64,000 nucleotides of DNA from Acidobacteriota bacterium (lineage in GTDB: Bacteria > Acidobacteriota > Terriglobia > Acidiferrales > UBA7541). A program made the translations under genes and the position numbers. Shown here piece by piece: positions 1 to 6,127 of the stretch. The notes below the pieces were generated by a model. It was not told the DNA's origin. It worked only from the letters and a program-made list of their open reading frames with translations, and made no database searches. Position 1 is the stretch's first letter; each line of letters starts with the position of its first letter. The stretch spans positions 1 to 64,000 of the forward strand of contig JABCZK010000007.1 in NCBI GenBank assembly GCA_013289695.1. Direction: 5' to 3'.

Positions 1-126
1 GCGGGGGTATCAGAAGACGGCCAGTGGTCGGAGAGTAAGGTAGGAACACCGCAAGGGGCAGTAATTTCCCCTCTGCTAGCCAACGTGTACCTGCATTACG
101 TTTTTGATCTGTGGATCGAAGCTTGG
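1..126 (+). pseudogene. Group II intron reverse transcriptase fragment
   Basis: Frame 1 from the first base reads without a stop into a segment containing GTPQGAVISPLLANVYLHY, then FDLWIE. This is the RT domain-4 region (PQG, SPLLxNxxL) of group II intron-encoded reverse transcriptase/maturases. The gene enters from outside the window. RT similarity stops at about base 120, where IS110-type sequence begins on the other strand, so the gene is interrupted or deleted here and its YxDD catalytic motif is absent. The call rests on motif recognition only. What is seen can only be a remnant. Confidence 0.75.
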
Positions 127-408
127 CTTGTCATTCTGGTTGCCTTCCCGCATGGAGGCATTCTTGCGCGGATCGCACACCACCAATTTCGTCACGTGTG
201 GCTTCAACAGGTCGTGCAACCAGGCAGCCGAGGTTCCTTCTTCAAACGTCACCTGCAAGTCTCCGCGCAGCCCATCAAAAAACTGCAGAATCATGCTCGC
301 TTTCGTCTCGATGACGCATTCCATCACGATCTTCCCGGCAGCATTCATCACCGCCAGCGAAATGCTTTCCTTGTGCACGTCCATACCGATATACTTTTTG
401 CTATCCAT
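121..408 (-). pseudogene. IS110-family transposase, N-terminal fragment
   Basis: The reading frame from ATG at 408 starts MDSKKYIGMDVHKESISLAV, the usual N-terminus of IS110-family DEDD transposases, with the first catalytic Asp in GMDVHKE. A second acidic position follows in FEEGTSAAWLHDLL, and then CDPRKNASMREGNQNDK. After that Lys the family normally continues with IDA and the rest of the RuvC-like domain, but here similarity stops and the frame runs into the reverse complement of the RT fragment. About 95 of the usual 330-400 residues remain, so it cannot be active. Confidence 0.8.
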
Positions 409-412
409 ATAG

Positions 413-476
413 AGGGCGCTCCTTTCTGAAGTGGGTTCGAGCCGACACTCCAAACCTACTCCAACAGGGGCGCCCT
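413..476. repeat. Imperfect inverted repeat upstream of IS110 fragment
   Basis: Arms AGGGCGCTCCT (413-423) and AGGGGCGCCCT (466-476) are inverted copies with one mismatch, separated by 42 nt. They lie just 5' of the IS110 transposase start. They could be a subterminal end structure of the element or a regulatory dyad. Most IS110 elements lack perfect terminal repeats, so the link to the element end is an inference. Confidence 0.35.
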
Positions 477-553
477 TTTATATTGCGTCTGTCTGGATCA
501 CTCCAGAAATGCTACAATGCTTACAACAGTTACGTTGCAGAAGGGGAGGCCCC

Positions 554-997
554 ATGAGAGCGACTCGTTCCGTCGTCATCAGCATGCGTCTGCCGGCAGA
601 GAGTGGAAATCGTCTCAAGCGAATGGCCAATCGCCATGGATGGACACCTAGCGATGCAAGCGCTCGGTTGGTGGAAGAAGGGCTCAGAAGATCGGAATTC
701 GCGTTTATCGACTTCCGCGATTCTCCGGTGGGCCGACAAGCCTACATCCAAGGAAGTACGCTCGCTGTGTGGGAGGTTTTGCTCCTCGTTCAAAGCTATA
801 AAGCTGATGTCTCCGCCGTGGGCGAGCATCTCAAATGGCCAGCAGCGAAAGTCGAAGCCGCCATCAACTACGCAAAGGCGTTTCCAGAAGAGATTGAGGG
901 TGCACTATCCGAGAATGCTGCAACAGATTTCGAGGCACTAAAGCGCATGTTGCCGCAGGCTGTCGAATTCGACTCCAGAGGAGCAGCGAGGGACTGA
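554..997 (+). CDS. RHH/DUF433-like antitoxin
   Basis: This 147-aa protein has an N-terminal ribbon-helix-helix-like stretch (residues about 5-45: VVISMRLP, then SGNRLKRMANRHGWTPSDASARLVEEGLR). A C-terminal part, residues about 60-115, resembles the DUF433/VapB45-type antitoxin domain (GRQAYIQGSTLAVWEV, then a helical AVGEHLKWPAAKVEAAINYA). The start at 554 is set by a strong Shine-Dalgarno sequence, AAGGGGAGG at 541-549; a longer in-frame reading upstream has no ribosome site. A -10-like TACAAT lies at 513-518. The stop is one base before the start of the PIN-like gene, so the pair is one operon. The antitoxin role follows from domain type and partner. Confidence 0.7.
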   Translation: MRATRSVVISMRLPAESGNRLKRMANRHGWTPSDASARLVEEGLRRSEFAFIDFRDSPVGRQAYIQGSTLAVWEVLLLVQSYKADVSAVGEHLKWPAAKVEAAINYAKAFPEEIEGALSENAATDFEALKRMLPQAVEFDSRGAARD

Positions 998-998
998 G

Positions 999-1370
999 AT
1001 GCTCAGGCTTCTTCTGGATGAGCATATCTCGCCGCGGGTGGCGGATGGTCTTCGCCGCCGCAATCGGCTGCTTGTAGTTTCTTGTTTGGCGGAATGGGAG
1101 AAGGGAGAATTCTTAGGACAGCAAGACTCTGCCTGCCTGCAACAGGCAGCCGTGCAGGGGTTGACGTTTGTTACCTACGATCGAAGGTCGATTCCCCCGT
1201 TGCTCAAAGCCTGGGCGGAAGAAGAGCGAAAGCACGGCGGAGTGATTTTTGTTGACGAAAAGACTATATCGCCATCGGATACGGGGGGCCTCGTACGGGC
1301 CTTGAGCAACCTCTTGACGAAAACCGCCAAATGGGACTGGGTCAATCGAGTCTGCTTCTTGCGCCGTTGA
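999..1370 (+). CDS. DUF5615 PIN-like toxin
   Basis: This 123-aa protein opens with MLRLLLDEHISPRVADGL, the standard N-terminus of DUF5615 PIN-like proteins, whose early Asp/Glu pair corresponds to the PIN metal site. A second conserved block, FVTYDRRSIPPLL, sits around residue 58, and a C-terminal helix contains GGLVRALSNLL. PIN-fold proteins are usually metal-dependent RNases that act on tRNA or mRNA. The start follows the antitoxin stop by one base, the usual order for a type II toxin-antitoxin pair. No damage to the reading frame is visible. Confidence 0.72.
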   Translation: MLRLLLDEHISPRVADGLRRRNRLLVVSCLAEWEKGEFLGQQDSACLQQAAVQGLTFVTYDRRSIPPLLKAWAEEERKHGGVIFVDEKTISPSDTGGLVRALSNLLTKTAKWDWVNRVCFLRR

Positions 1371-1483
1371 CCGACCATCGAAATCAGTTGTGTCGTTTAG
1401 CAAGATGCCCGGGGCTGAACGGGCATCCTCAGCCTCAACTGCGTTTTCATTATTTCATTTTGCGAACCACAGATCGATGAGAA

Positions 1484-1704
1484 TCGGTAACGGTACGCGC
1501 TGTCATAAAAACGTAATACTAATGGTGGTGAATGGCGGCAAAATACGAACGAAAGGTGAATAGAGAAGGAAAAAATGATTCGTCGGGTTTGGTCGCAATT
1601 TGCTAATTTCCCTCGATTAGGGCCAACTCCGGCAAGTTCTGGTGAAGTTAGTTGTTCGGCTGTTAACCGAAGGGTTGCTAGTTCGAATCTAGCCCGGGGA
1701 GCCA
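1484..1704 (+). repeat. 221-bp direct repeat, copy 1, with tRNA-Asn 3' half
   Basis: The segment recurs at 12488-12708 at the same length with about 19 mismatches and no gaps by hand alignment (about 91% identity). Bases 1655-1704 are the 3' half of a tRNA-Asn: anticodon arm TTCGG-CTGTTAA-CCGAA (anticodon GTT), T arm GCTAG-TTCGAAT-CTAGC, then CCGGGGA-GCCA. No matching 5' half (TCCCCGG plus D arm) precedes it, so it is not a complete tRNA. This is the expected remnant of integration at a tRNA 3' end (an att site). The rest of the gene-free stretch 1371-1803 holds nothing else recognisable. Confidence 0.85.
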
Positions 1705-1803
1705 ACTTCTCACGGTATCGTTCATCCCTCGCAGTTTGGCTCCCCGCATGGCGCTCCGCTGGGGTAACTACTGAAGGTTCGAAAGCCACTGGAAAAGGGC
1801 CAG

Positions 1804-1842
1804 TTGACAATGTACGTCATCTGCGTAAATATTTACGCGTTA
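1804..1842 (+). promoter_or_regulatory. Promoter and palindromic operator of MNT/HEPN operon
   Basis: A consensus -35 TTGACA (1804-1809) is followed after 16 nt by TAAATA (1826-1831). The perfect 16-bp palindrome GCGTAAATATTTACGC (1823-1838) covers the -10 box. The start codon at 1842 lies 10 nt after the -10 box and no Shine-Dalgarno sequence is present, so the mRNA is leaderless or nearly so. The palindrome is the natural operator for the winged-helix domain of the encoded MNT protein, giving autorepression. Confidence 0.6.
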
Positions 1843-2447
1843 TGCGTACTTCACGCATTCTCGACGCGCTCTTTCCTGCGACCCGGCAGAAGCTCCTAGC
1901 GGCTGTGCTCCTGTCTGCTGAAAAATGGTGGTACTTGTCTGAACTTGCTTCTCATCTCGGAACTTCTCCCTCCAGCCTACAACGGGAGCTCGACTCACTG
2001 ACAGAGGGCGGCGTTTTTGAGCGGAAACAGGACGGAAGGAGAATCTACTACAAAGCCCAAGAGAATTCTCCTGTCTTCAACGCGCTTCGAGAGCTGCTCT
2101 CAAAGACAGCGGGCCTTATTCCTGCGCTGCAATCCGAGATCGCAAAGTTCCACGGCAGGATCAGGTGGGCGGCAGTTTATGGCTCAGTTGCGCGTGGCGA
2201 AGAAGGATCTGACAGTGACATCGATCTCTTGTTGGTGGGCGACGTGGCGACTGTCGATCTGCTTCCGGCGCTGCGGCGGATCGAAAGGCACTTCGGTCGC
2301 GAAGTGAATCTCACTCGCTACTCGGAAAAGGAATTCAGAGATAAGATTCGCGAAGGCGACCACTTTCTGAAATCGGTGACCAAAGATAGATTGGTAATGC
2401 TGATAGGTTCTCTGGATGATCTGGAAAAAATTACTAGCAGAACATAA
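1842..2447 (+). CDS. MNT nucleotidyltransferase antitoxin with N-terminal winged helix
   Basis: This 201-aa protein joins an N-terminal winged-helix DNA-binding domain (residues about 10-75: YLSELASHLGTSPSSLQREL, then a wing RKQDGRRIYY) to a minimal nucleotidyltransferase domain. The catalytic signature is GSVARG at 114-119, with metal-binding Asp126 and Asp128 in GSDSDIDLLL. In HEPN/MNT systems the MNT protein neutralises the HEPN RNase, in known cases by adenylylating it. The winged helix suggests that it also represses its own promoter. ATG 1842 is chosen because it begins the winged helix directly behind the promoter and palindrome. The HEPN gene overlaps its last 32 nt. Confidence 0.8.
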   Translation: MRTSRILDALFPATRQKLLAAVLLSAEKWWYLSELASHLGTSPSSLQRELDSLTEGGVFERKQDGRRIYYKAQENSPVFNALRELLSKTAGLIPALQSEIAKFHGRIRWAAVYGSVARGEEGSDSDIDLLLVGDVATVDLLPALRRIERHFGREVNLTRYSEKEFRDKIREGDHFLKSVTKDRLVMLIGSLDDLEKITSRT

Positions 2448-2976
2448 GGTTCACACGCACCGCACCAGCAAGCAGGAGCTTGATGCCCTCCGCGCCGTTA
2501 TCAAGCGAGACCTATCCGATGCAGCGGTCAAGGGATTGTCGGAAGACCGCAGATTCGCGACCGCGTATAACGCAGCCGTACAAGCAGCCAAGATGGCGAT
2601 CGCATGCGCTGGGTATCGGCTTGCGAACACACCAGGGCATCACCGTTTGACATTCGACGCGGCGCGTCTTGCACTCGGCTCATCGGCCATCCGGTCTCTC
2701 GATCACTTTGAAACCTGCCGACGGAAACGAAATGTCATTGATTACGATCATGCGTTCGTGGCTACAAAGACCGAAGCGGAAGAAATTGTTGCTGAGGCCG
2801 GGCATTTTTCAAACTGGTCGAATCCTGGATCGCGGCACACCATCCCAAGCTCGTTGCTTGATTGGATACGGCCTGGTGCTCTGGCCTTCGTGACCGCGAA
2901 TTCAGATTTGCGGTTGCCGATGGACGACGTGCTCATGTCAACATCAGAAATTGGGTGCAGGATGGGGTGCAGCTAG
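2416..2976 (+). CDS. HEPN toxin, frameshifted C-terminus
   Basis: Residues 1-130 form a HEPN domain. Its RNase motif is visible as R105-N106 through H112 (RNVIDYDH, an R-x6-H arrangement) in the helix after CRRK. The start ATG at 2416 overlaps the MNT gene, the usual translational coupling of these pairs. After residue 130 the sequence stops looking like HEPN. One extra T in the T run at 2805-2809 would restore FKLVESWIAAHHPKLVA ending at TGA 2859-2861, a normal HEPN C-terminus. The present frame instead runs on to 2976 with about 55 unrelated residues. The core motif is intact, so activity is possible but uncertain. A sequencing error in the homopolymer is the main alternative. Confidence 0.75.
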   Translation: MIWKKLLAEHKVHTHRTSKQELDALRAVIKRDLSDAAVKGLSEDRRFATAYNAAVQAAKMAIACAGYRLANTPGHHRLTFDAARLALGSSAIRSLDHFETCRRKRNVIDYDHAFVATKTEAEEIVAEAGHFSNWSNPGSRHTIPSSLLDWIRPGALAFVTANSDLRLPMDDVLMSTSEIGCRMGCS

Positions 2977-3043
2977 AAGGGCGAGAATGGCTTCCGAGTT
3001 CGTGTAAGCGACACCAGATAGGGCATTTAGATTTTGGACCTCA

Positions 3044-3092
3044 TCGGCTGTTAACCGAAGGGTTGCTCGTTCGAATCTAGCCCGGGGAGGCA
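3044..3092 (+). repeat. tRNA-Asn 3' half, copy 2 (att-like remnant)
   Basis: The sequence repeats the anticodon arm (TCGGCTGTTAACCGAA), T loop (TTCGAAT) and 3' acceptor (CCCGGGGAGGCA) of the tRNA-Asn half at 1655-1704. It has lost one T-stem pair (GCTCG against CTAGC) and the terminal GCCA reads GGCA. The 170 nt upstream that accompany copies 1 and 3 are absent here. It is most simply an older attachment site that has drifted. The gene-free stretch 2977-3371 contains nothing else I recognise. Confidence 0.75.
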
Positions 3093-3371
3093 TCTTGCTT
3101 TTTTTTGTTCCAATCATTTATGGACGGTTTTTTCTGTCCTGCTATTTCGCTCGAAGCCAAACGCAGTGACAATTCACTCCACGACTCTTGGCTGGAGAGC
3201 CGTCGACACAAAAGGAAACCATTAGCGTTTATGACCAAATTGCGTGGACCGGCTAGGCTGTTTCTGTCGTCTTGCATGGAACGGCGGAAGCAGACCCTAG
3301 GGGCGAGAAATTCCCAATACGCCTGCTGCGAGGTGTCCTGATTTCCCGTCGCGCTTCGAAAAAAGCCTCTC

Positions 3372-3408
3372 TTGACATAGCTATGTTAGATAGCTATCAT
3401 ACTGAGAA
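3372..3408 (+). promoter_or_regulatory. Leaderless promoter with twin ATAGCTAT operator
   Basis: TTGACA (3372-3377), a 17-nt spacer and TATCAT (3395-3400) form a near-consensus promoter. The ATG at 3408 is 7 nt past the -10 box, so transcription should start at or next to the start codon and no ribosome site exists. Two identical 8-bp palindromes, ATAGCTAT at 3377-3384 and 3390-3397, lie 13 bp apart between and over the promoter boxes. That is the layout of a Phd-type antitoxin operator. Confidence 0.75.
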
Positions 3409-3653
3409 TGAAGGTAAGCGTAGCAGATGCCAAGAACAAGCTTCCCGAACTGATCAGGGCCGCCGAGGATGGCGAAACCGTGACGATCTGCCGTCGTGGA
3501 GTGCCTGTTGTGGATCTTGTTCGAACGAAAAAGCCCAGTCGGAAAAAGCGGAGGCTGGGAACCCTCAAAGGTACGATTCAGGTTCTAGAACCGGCATGGT
3601 GGAAGCCCATGTCCGACGATGAAGTCGACGCCTTCATCGAAGGACAGGACTAG
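3408..3653 (+). CDS. Phd/YefM-family antitoxin (VapB-like)
   Basis: This 81-aa protein starts MKVSVADAKNKLPELIRAAE and continues to ETVTICRRGVPVVDLV, the conserved N-terminal DNA-binding and dimerisation half of Phd/YefM antitoxins. The C-terminal third (EPAWWKPMSDDEVDAFIEG) is the acidic, probably disordered toxin-binding tail. It binds the twin operator in front of it and neutralises the PIN toxin encoded immediately downstream. Its TAG stop abuts the ATG of that toxin with no spacer. Confidence 0.88.
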   Translation: MKVSVADAKNKLPELIRAAEDGETVTICRRGVPVVDLVRTKKPSRKKRRLGTLKGTIQVLEPAWWKPMSDDEVDAFIEGQD

Positions 3654-4034
3654 ATGCGGTTGCTCTTGGACACGGTCGTCATGATCTTCGCTGTTGAATC
3701 ACCGGAACGACTCAGCAAGCGCGCGATCGCTCTTTTGCGAAATACGGAAAACATCTTGGAACTGAGTGCAATTTCTCTTTCCGAAATCGCTATCAAGGCG
3801 GCGCGCGGCAAACTAAGACTTTCCGCTGCTGATACGCAGCGCGCGCTTAAGGAGCTGGACCTCCGCATACTCCCCTACACGGCGCATCATGCGTTCTATC
3901 TATTCGATCTTCCGCTACACCACGCGGACCCGTTCGACCGCCAAATCATCGCCCAAGCCGTGTGCGAAAAGATCCCGGTGGTCACTTGCGACGAGAAATT
4001 CGGCTTGTACAAAGAACTCAAAGTCCTCTGGTAA
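3654..4034 (+). CDS. vapC: VapC-family PIN toxin
   Basis: This 126-aa PIN-domain protein has the expected acidic residues: D6 in LLLDT, E44 in SLSEIAIKAA, D92 and D95 in HADPFDR, and D113 in VVTCDEKFG. The family cleaves tRNA or rRNA when free of antitoxin. The length is normal and the reading frame is undamaged. Just after D6, where most relatives have a HxxLW-type segment, this protein reads VVMIFAVES, a mild divergence. It is co-transcribed with the Phd antitoxin. Confidence 0.88.
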   Translation: MRLLLDTVVMIFAVESPERLSKRAIALLRNTENILELSAISLSEIAIKAARGKLRLSAADTQRALKELDLRILPYTAHHAFYLFDLPLHHADPFDRQIIAQAVCEKIPVVTCDEKFGLYKELKVLW

Positions 4035-4439
4035 CTCTCAAACCACGATGCATACTTCCGCTCTGGCCTGAGCCTCGCGAAATGCTCTCCTGAGCCATTC
4101 GTGTTTCCCCGTCCGATCGCAGAATGCGACAACGATTGGCGATCTGGAAGAATGGCCAATCGCTGGCCACGCAGGGCCCCGACGCTGGAGATAGCCTCTG
4201 CGCCTGATGGCGCCCCTGGTTCCTCTGCCGCCCGTCTTTGCAAACAGGTGAGCCTAGGTCCAATCTGGCCGTACAGTCCTCACGGCGCAAAAGGAGTTCC
4301 GTCGCTGTGGCGCAAGGCAGATAGGGAGTAAACTGCTGCCTGCCCAGTAGAATTTCCTTTGCTTCGGGCCCCGGAGCGAGGCGGAAAGTTCGATACGTGT
4401 CAACGAAGGGGAGCCAAAACTCTTTGATCTCAAGTAATC

Positions 4440-4496
4440 ACAGAGTTTGGGTAGAGCATTCGGCTCTTGACCGAATGCGTGGGCATTCTAAATGAA
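4440..4496 (+). other. tRNA-like remnant (Lys CTT or decayed Asn)
   Basis: The stretch reads GGGTAGAGCA (D-arm 3' part), TTCGG-CTCTTGA-CCGAA (5-bp anticodon stem and 7-nt loop, anticodon CTT) and a degenerate T arm around GGGCATTCTAAAT. The anticodon stem equals that of the tRNA-Asn halves nearby, with two loop changes, so it may be a decayed tRNA-Asn rather than a tRNA-Lys. Acceptor strands do not pair, so it is not a working tRNA. Confidence 0.35.
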
Positions 4497-4560
4497 ATCG
4501 AAGGTCCCGCTGGTTGTTGAAAACCATGGAATTTTCGGCAATCCATCCAATCACAACCAG

Positions 4561-4580
4561 CGCTGTCATAAAAACGTAAT
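4561..4580 (+). repeat. 20-bp repeated site
   Basis: CGCTGTCATAAAAACGTAAT occurs here and, with no mismatch, at 1498-1517 and 12502-12521 inside the two 221-bp direct repeats. Here the flanking sequence is unrelated to those repeats. A conserved short core in otherwise different surroundings suggests a recombination or protein-binding site. No function is known to me. Confidence 0.6.
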
Positions 4581-4956
4581 GGTCCCGCCGGACTCTGGGT
4601 CCCGACCGTAGTTGTTATTGGTGGCACGAGCTGAGATTTATGGCCGAGAAAGATGGGCGAGAGTAGCGGAGCCGTCGGTTCGCAACCGAACGGTCGCGTA
4701 ATTTTCCCACCGATTGATGCACCGCGATTTGGATCGGGCCCGTAATCCAGGAACTTCCGCTCCGCGCCACACTCGAATGAGCCTAGATGGGAAGAGAGCC
4801 AGCAATCTGAATATGGCGGTCCGCTCTGCGAATAGGTAAAATGCCGGGCCTATGGTTCAAGTGCTCGCTCTTTACAACACTCCGGCGGGCCCCGTCGCCA
4901 CAGGCTGAGGACCAGCAATAAAGTCACCCCACCGTGGCTGGCAGGAGGGGATCGAA

Positions 4957-5439
4957 ATGGATTTGAAGGCCTTGAAGGATACTCCACCTTGGGACTGGCC
5001 GGAAGGCACGGCAGAAAAACTGGTCAGTGTTCTTCGGGACGAGCAAGCGGCTAAGCCAGATCGCGTCCTAGCCACGGAGATGGCCGGCGATTTCACCGTG
5101 GTCAACGATGAATTGGTTGAAGCGCTGCTCGCCATCCTACGGAACAGCGAGGAATCCGAACAGGTGCGGGCCCGAGCTGCGATTTCGCTGGGGCCGATTC
5201 TGGAGTATGCGGACACCGAAGGCTTTGACGATGGAGGTGATGTCCCGATTTCGAAACGGACTTTCCGAGGGATTCAGGAGTCGCTTCACGCGCTCTACAG
5301 GGAAGCGCACATTCCCAAGGAAGTCCGACGGCGAATCCTTGAGGCATCCGTGCGTACCCCCCAGGAGTGGCACGAGAATGCTGTCCGTTCCGCTTACTCG
5401 AGTGGCGATGACCTGTGGAAACTTACCGCGGTCTTCTGA
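4957..5439 (+). CDS. HEAT-repeat protein, N-terminal part (split by TGA)
   Basis: This 160-aa frame begins after a strong ribosome site (AGGAGGGG). It contains helical repeat sequence typical of HEAT/armadillo proteins, for example VNDELVEALLAILR, then VRARAAISLGPILEY. It ends at TGA 5437-5439 after LWKLTAVF. The next codon is ATG in the same frame, and MRFVRGFDEQIVEEL continues the repeat pattern directly, so the two frames are one 275-residue protein with an in-frame TGA. A single change (TGC to TGA) explains it. HEAT proteins are scaffolds for protein or nucleic-acid partners. It heads the cassette that also encodes XPB. Confidence 0.7.
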   Translation: MDLKALKDTPPWDWPEGTAEKLVSVLRDEQAAKPDRVLATEMAGDFTVVNDELVEALLAILRNSEESEQVRARAAISLGPILEYADTEGFDDGGDVPISKRTFRGIQESLHALYREAHIPKEVRRRILEASVRTPQEWHENAVRSAYSSGDDLWKLTAVF

Positions 5440-5784
5440 ATGCGCTTCGTTCGCGGGTTCGATGAGCAGATTGTGGAAGAGCTCGACAACAAAAATCCAG
5501 AATTTCACCTCGAGGCTGTTCTTGCCGCAGGAAGCTGGGGCGTCGAAGCCGCATGGCCACACATTGCTGCCCTCATCCATTCGCGCAGAACACCCAAGCC
5601 CCTGCTTCTCGCCGCGATTGAAGCCGTGCCCAGCATTCGTCCCCAGGAGGCCAGTGAGGTCCTTAGTCGTCTCATCGAGTCCCGCGATGCGGATATCGTC
5701 GATGCGGTCCATGAGGCGTTGGCCCTGGCGGAAGAACCGTCCGATGAGGACGAGGATGACGAGGAGGACCTTTTCCTCCAATGA
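5440..5784 (+). CDS. HEAT-repeat protein, C-terminal part
   Basis: The 114 residues directly follow the in-frame TGA of the preceding segment. They show further HEAT-like helices (FHLEAVLAAGSWGVEAAW, then PLLLAAIEAVPSI and EVLSRLIESRDADIVDAV) and a very acidic tail (residues about 98-112, mostly Asp and Glu). No ribosome site precedes ATG 5440, so separate translation would depend on termination-reinitiation across TGA-ATG. Either the protein is made in two parts, TGA is read through, or the gene is a recent nonsense pseudogene. Confidence 0.6.
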   Translation: MRFVRGFDEQIVEELDNKNPEFHLEAVLAAGSWGVEAAWPHIAALIHSRRTPKPLLLAAIEAVPSIRPQEASEVLSRLIESRDADIVDAVHEALALAEEPSDEDEDDEEDLFLQ

Positions 5785-5809
5785 AATCAATGAAAGCGAG
5801 GGGAATCGC

Positions 5810-6127
5810 ATGGCGAAGAAAAGAAAGCCGAACCAAAAGATGCAGGAGTGGATCGATGCGCGAAAGCGCTATCACCTCTCCCATGCCCAAGTGCAGATGG
5901 CTCGCGAGTTGGGTATGAACCCGATGAAGCTCGGTAAGCTGGATAATCATGAGCAAGAGCTGTGGAAGATGCCCCTCAGAGCGTATATCGAATACCTCTA
6001 CCTGAAGCGGTTCGGAAAGCCTTCTCCGGATGACGTTACCTCCGTCGAGGAGCGATTGCGTCTCGCGCAGGCGAAGAAGGAAGCGCGACGTGCATCGAGG
6101 CGACAACTCTCAATCGAGGCTCGATGA
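5810..6127 (+). CDS. Conserved 105-aa basic protein of unknown function
   Basis: It starts MAKKRKPNQKMQEWIDARKR after a GCGAGGGG ribosome site and is lysine/arginine rich. It contains a conserved-looking block SHAQVQMARELGMNP followed by KLGKLDNHEQELWKMP and IEYLYLKRFGK. I recognise no domain with a known activity. The basic ends and the short helical middle would fit a nucleic-acid-binding accessory protein. Its TGA overlaps the next ATG (ATGA at 6124-6127), so it is translationally coupled to the XPB-N-like gene. Confidence 0.6.
   Translation: MAKKRKPNQKMQEWIDARKRYHLSHAQVQMARELGMNPMKLGKLDNHEQELWKMPLRAYIEYLYLKRFGKPSPDDVTSVEERLRLAQAKKEARRASRRQLSIEAR

Larger units (their letters stand above)
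4035..4956. other. Gene-free stretch with tRNA and repeat remnants
   Basis: About 920 bases hold no convincing coding frame. They contain a tRNA-like remnant near 4440-4496, a 20-bp sequence shared with both long direct repeats (4561-4580), and a stem-loop-like GTTCGCAACCGAAC near 4680. The composition and the broken tRNA-like pieces suggest accumulated insertion and deletion scars. The start of the HEAT-repeat gene at 4957 is preceded by a strong Shine-Dalgarno sequence. Confidence 0.5.
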
